DNA of 64,000 bases from Psychrobacter sp. JCM 18903 (GTDB taxonomy: Bacteria > Pseudomonadota > Gammaproteobacteria > Pseudomonadales > Moraxellaceae), in contig NZ_BAWJ01000007.1 in the NCBI RefSeq assembly GCF_000586475.1, positions 111,669 through 175,668 of the forward strand, in the 5' to 3' direction. This document shows positions 62,594 to 64,000 of this stretch, piece after piece. Under the pieces are notes generated by a model. It saw only the letters and a program-made list of their open reading frames with translations. It searched no databases and had not been told where the DNA came from. The translations under genes were made by a program, and so were the position numbers. The stretch's first letter is position 1; each line of letters starts with the position of its first letter.

Positions 62594-62623
62594 AAAAGGC
62601 TACTCTTTAGGGAGTGGCCTTTT
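62594..62623 (+). terminator. uvrA terminator
   Basis: AAAAGGCTACTC and GAGTGGCCTTTT pair with one T-G pair around a six-base loop, followed by a T run, 23 bases after the stop. Confidence 0.9.
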
Positions 62624-62890
62624 TTATTGGGTGAAATAAGGCTTTGTCTAGCCTGCACGCTATATGTTTTGATTAATATATATCAAGACATATAGCGCGT
62701 TGCGTTACCTTTCTTAATCTTTATTAAAGATACTTAAACGTTGATTATATTAATATTTAAAGGGTTAGATATGATGCGTAGACGCATACGATATAGAAAT
62801 ATCTGGTTAAAAACTGTGTAGCAAGCAATAGCACGTACACATTGACACAGCTAACCCCTATCCTATCCCTAAAACTCTCAAGGACTTTTT

Positions 62891-63158
62891 ATGAAAAAAA
62901 TTACTGTTCATTGTCTTAGCATCTACTGTTGGCATTAGTGCCTGTGCGTCAAACGGCACATCAAATGGCTCAAGCGATCGCAACCATCAAAGACCTGCGA
63001 TGTCAGCAGACATGAAACAAGCCATGAATGATTGTGCTCAACGAGTTGGCGTAAAAATGAATAAAGACAGTCGTCCAAGTAAAAGCGATATGAAGAAAAT
63101 AGATTCATGCATGAGTGCAAAAGGGTTTGAGAAACCTGCAGGCCAAGGTCGTCACTAA
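62891..63158 (+). CDS. Small lipoprotein, one frameshift
   Basis: Likely lipoprotein of about 88 residues. Reading ATG AAA AAA TTA CTG gives MKKLLFIVLASTVGISAC, an excellent lipoprotein signal with the Cys at residue 18. The written sequence has seven A residues after ATG where six restore this frame, so one extra base is inferred. The rest is hydrophilic, with two Cys (AMNDCAQRVGVKM and IDSCMSAKGFEK) that could form a disulphide. I do not recognise a named family. TCAAGGAC lies just upstream as ribosome-binding site. Confidence 0.72.
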
Positions 63159-63188
63159 TAACTGGTATTTGTTAGATGATCATTGATG

Positions 63189-63219
63189 AAAGGCCACTCT
63201 TTAGGAAGTGGCTTTTTTT
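63189..63219 (+). terminator. Terminator after small lipoprotein gene
   Basis: AGGCCACT and AGTGGCTT pair around an eight-base loop, followed by seven T residues. Its sequence closely resembles the uvrA terminator about 600 bases upstream. Confidence 0.85.
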
Positions 63220-63349
63220 ATTTTTATATGAATTGAAAGTATTTATAGAAAACACTATAATCTTTCGAGCTAAAAAAACACTCAGAGCAAACTCTTAAGA
63301 AATTTAGGAGACGGTGAGTTATCATAATTAATTAGTAGGATAAATAATA

Positions 63350-64000
63350 ATGACTCAAGACACTACGCAACTAATAATTAAAGATGATAACGCATATAAA
63401 TTGGCACAAGCTCTATATAATACTGTGACTGGGAAAACTGAAAGCTTATCAAGGAGTTACTCTGATAATTACGAGGTGCATAATGAATCTATAGTTCAAC
63501 TATATAATAAAATGGTTCAAACTTATGCTCAATGGGAAGTAATAAGTAGAAACGAAAATATAACTATATTTCATATTGATAACAGTAAACAGGTTTTTTC
63601 GTCTATTGACAGATTTCAAGGATATGACAAAAGCAGCACCTCTCCTGTAGAAAATATTGTTATTACTTTCAATGTACTTCTGGGTCTTTCTAATGTTGAG
63701 AAACCTCAGCCTTATAAAATTTCAATAAATATAACTTCTAAAATTGCTGCTAAACATAAAGCCAAATCGAATAATTCCACAAGGTTATTATATCGATTAT
63801 TTAAAGGACAAATCATAACTATTCAAATTGAGCATATAGATTCTATAGTTGCTAAAAACATGCTACTTACAGTAGATAGTTGGATATCCGAGATTGAGCT
63901 CAATAAGAAAAATAAATTTATAGTGCTGCTACAAAGTAAATCACATTGGTTTCTAACATTTACAAGCATAGCGATGTTTCTTATATCGGCTTACACTTGC
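63350..64000 (+). CDS. AT-rich unrecognised protein with C-terminal membrane helix, partial
   Basis: Open from the ATG at 63350 (TAGGA about ten bases upstream) to the window end, 217 residues with no stop. The N-terminal 190 residues are polar and rich in Asn, Lys, Ser and Ile, with no signal peptide. A hydrophobic helix begins near residue 200 (WFLTFTSIAMFLISAYT) and runs to the edge. Base composition is much more AT-rich than the neighbouring uvrA, and the frame is undisturbed. No family recognised; it looks like accessory DNA, similar in style to the coiled-coil gene at 16465-17550. Confidence 0.6.
   Translation, partial: MTQDTTQLIIKDDNAYKLAQALYNTVTGKTESLSRSYSDNYEVHNESIVQLYNKMVQTYAQWEVISRNENITIFHIDNSKQVFSSIDRFQGYDKSSTSPVENIVITFNVLLGLSNVEKPQPYKISINITSKIAAKHKAKSNNSTRLLYRLFKGQIITIQIEHIDSIVAKNMLLTVDSWISEIELNKKNKFIVLLQSKSHWFLTFTSIAMFLISAYTC

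Overview
The window looks like chromosomal DNA of a Psychrobacter-type gammaproteobacterium (Moraxellaceae). The base composition is moderately AT-rich. The short H-NS, the gspN-gspC-gspD order, the MoxR/DUF58/TgpA operon, a FimX-like degenerate GGDEF/EAL protein and the protein sequences in general all fit that family. No rRNA, tRNA, CRISPR array, prophage or insertion sequence was found.

Layout. 1-1452: cystine-type amino-acid ABC transporter (permease cut by the window edge, plus its lipoprotein binding protein). 1767-10163: complete histidine utilisation locus, with the repressor hutC divergent from hutU, a YjiH-type membrane protein, hutH, hutG and hutI. A perfect 12-bp palindrome matching known HutC operators lies in the shared promoter region. 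10331-12454: PepSY protein and glutamate dehydrogenase, which uses the glutamate made by the Hut pathway. 13091-16399: an unusual five-gene run with a roadblock/LC7 protein, a solitary Aer-like PAS protein, a PhnD-like binding protein without a signal peptide, and two unrecognised proteins. This is the best candidate for an undescribed system. 16465-19016: AT-rich coiled-coil membrane protein, HdeD-like protein and a GNAT acetyltransferase. 19039-25367: cytoplasmic PaoABC-type molybdenum aldehyde/xanthine oxidoreductase with its MocA and XdhC maturation factors. 25667-31756: nitroreductase, DsbA-family protein, haloacid dehalogenase, glutathione-dependent formaldehyde dehydrogenase with a divergent LysR regulator, DUF302 lipoprotein and DUF4031 protein. 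31824-37010: TgpA/DUF58/MoxR operon and a cytochrome c lipoprotein. 37291-41539: FimX-like protein and a conserved unknown neighbour. 41760-43507: epmB divergent from efp. 43813-47657: hybrid histidine kinase, tcdA and tatD. 48271-52428: gspN-C-D. 52758-55270: H-NS, two adjacent BLUF blue-light receptors and an unknown protein. 55959-64000: ssb, DUF3833 lipoprotein, YajR-like transporter, uvrA, a small lipoprotein and an AT-rich gene cut by the window end.

The dominant feature is the number of frameshifts. I count about 34 single-base disruptions in 23 genes, almost all explained by one missing base, often in a run of two to four identical bases. They hit core genes (efp, uvrA, gdhA) as often as accessory ones, and the downstream frames keep intact conserved motifs. 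They are therefore most likely sequencing or consensus errors rather than gene decay. I annotate these genes as single coding regions spanning the shift and state where each shift lies.

Other points of note: a diverged, inverted pair of about 142-bp intergenic repeats (27344-27485 and 36361-36503), a textbook LysR-type inverted repeat between the formaldehyde dehydrogenase and its neighbour regulator, and a strong terminator that moves the gspN start about 96 bases downstream.
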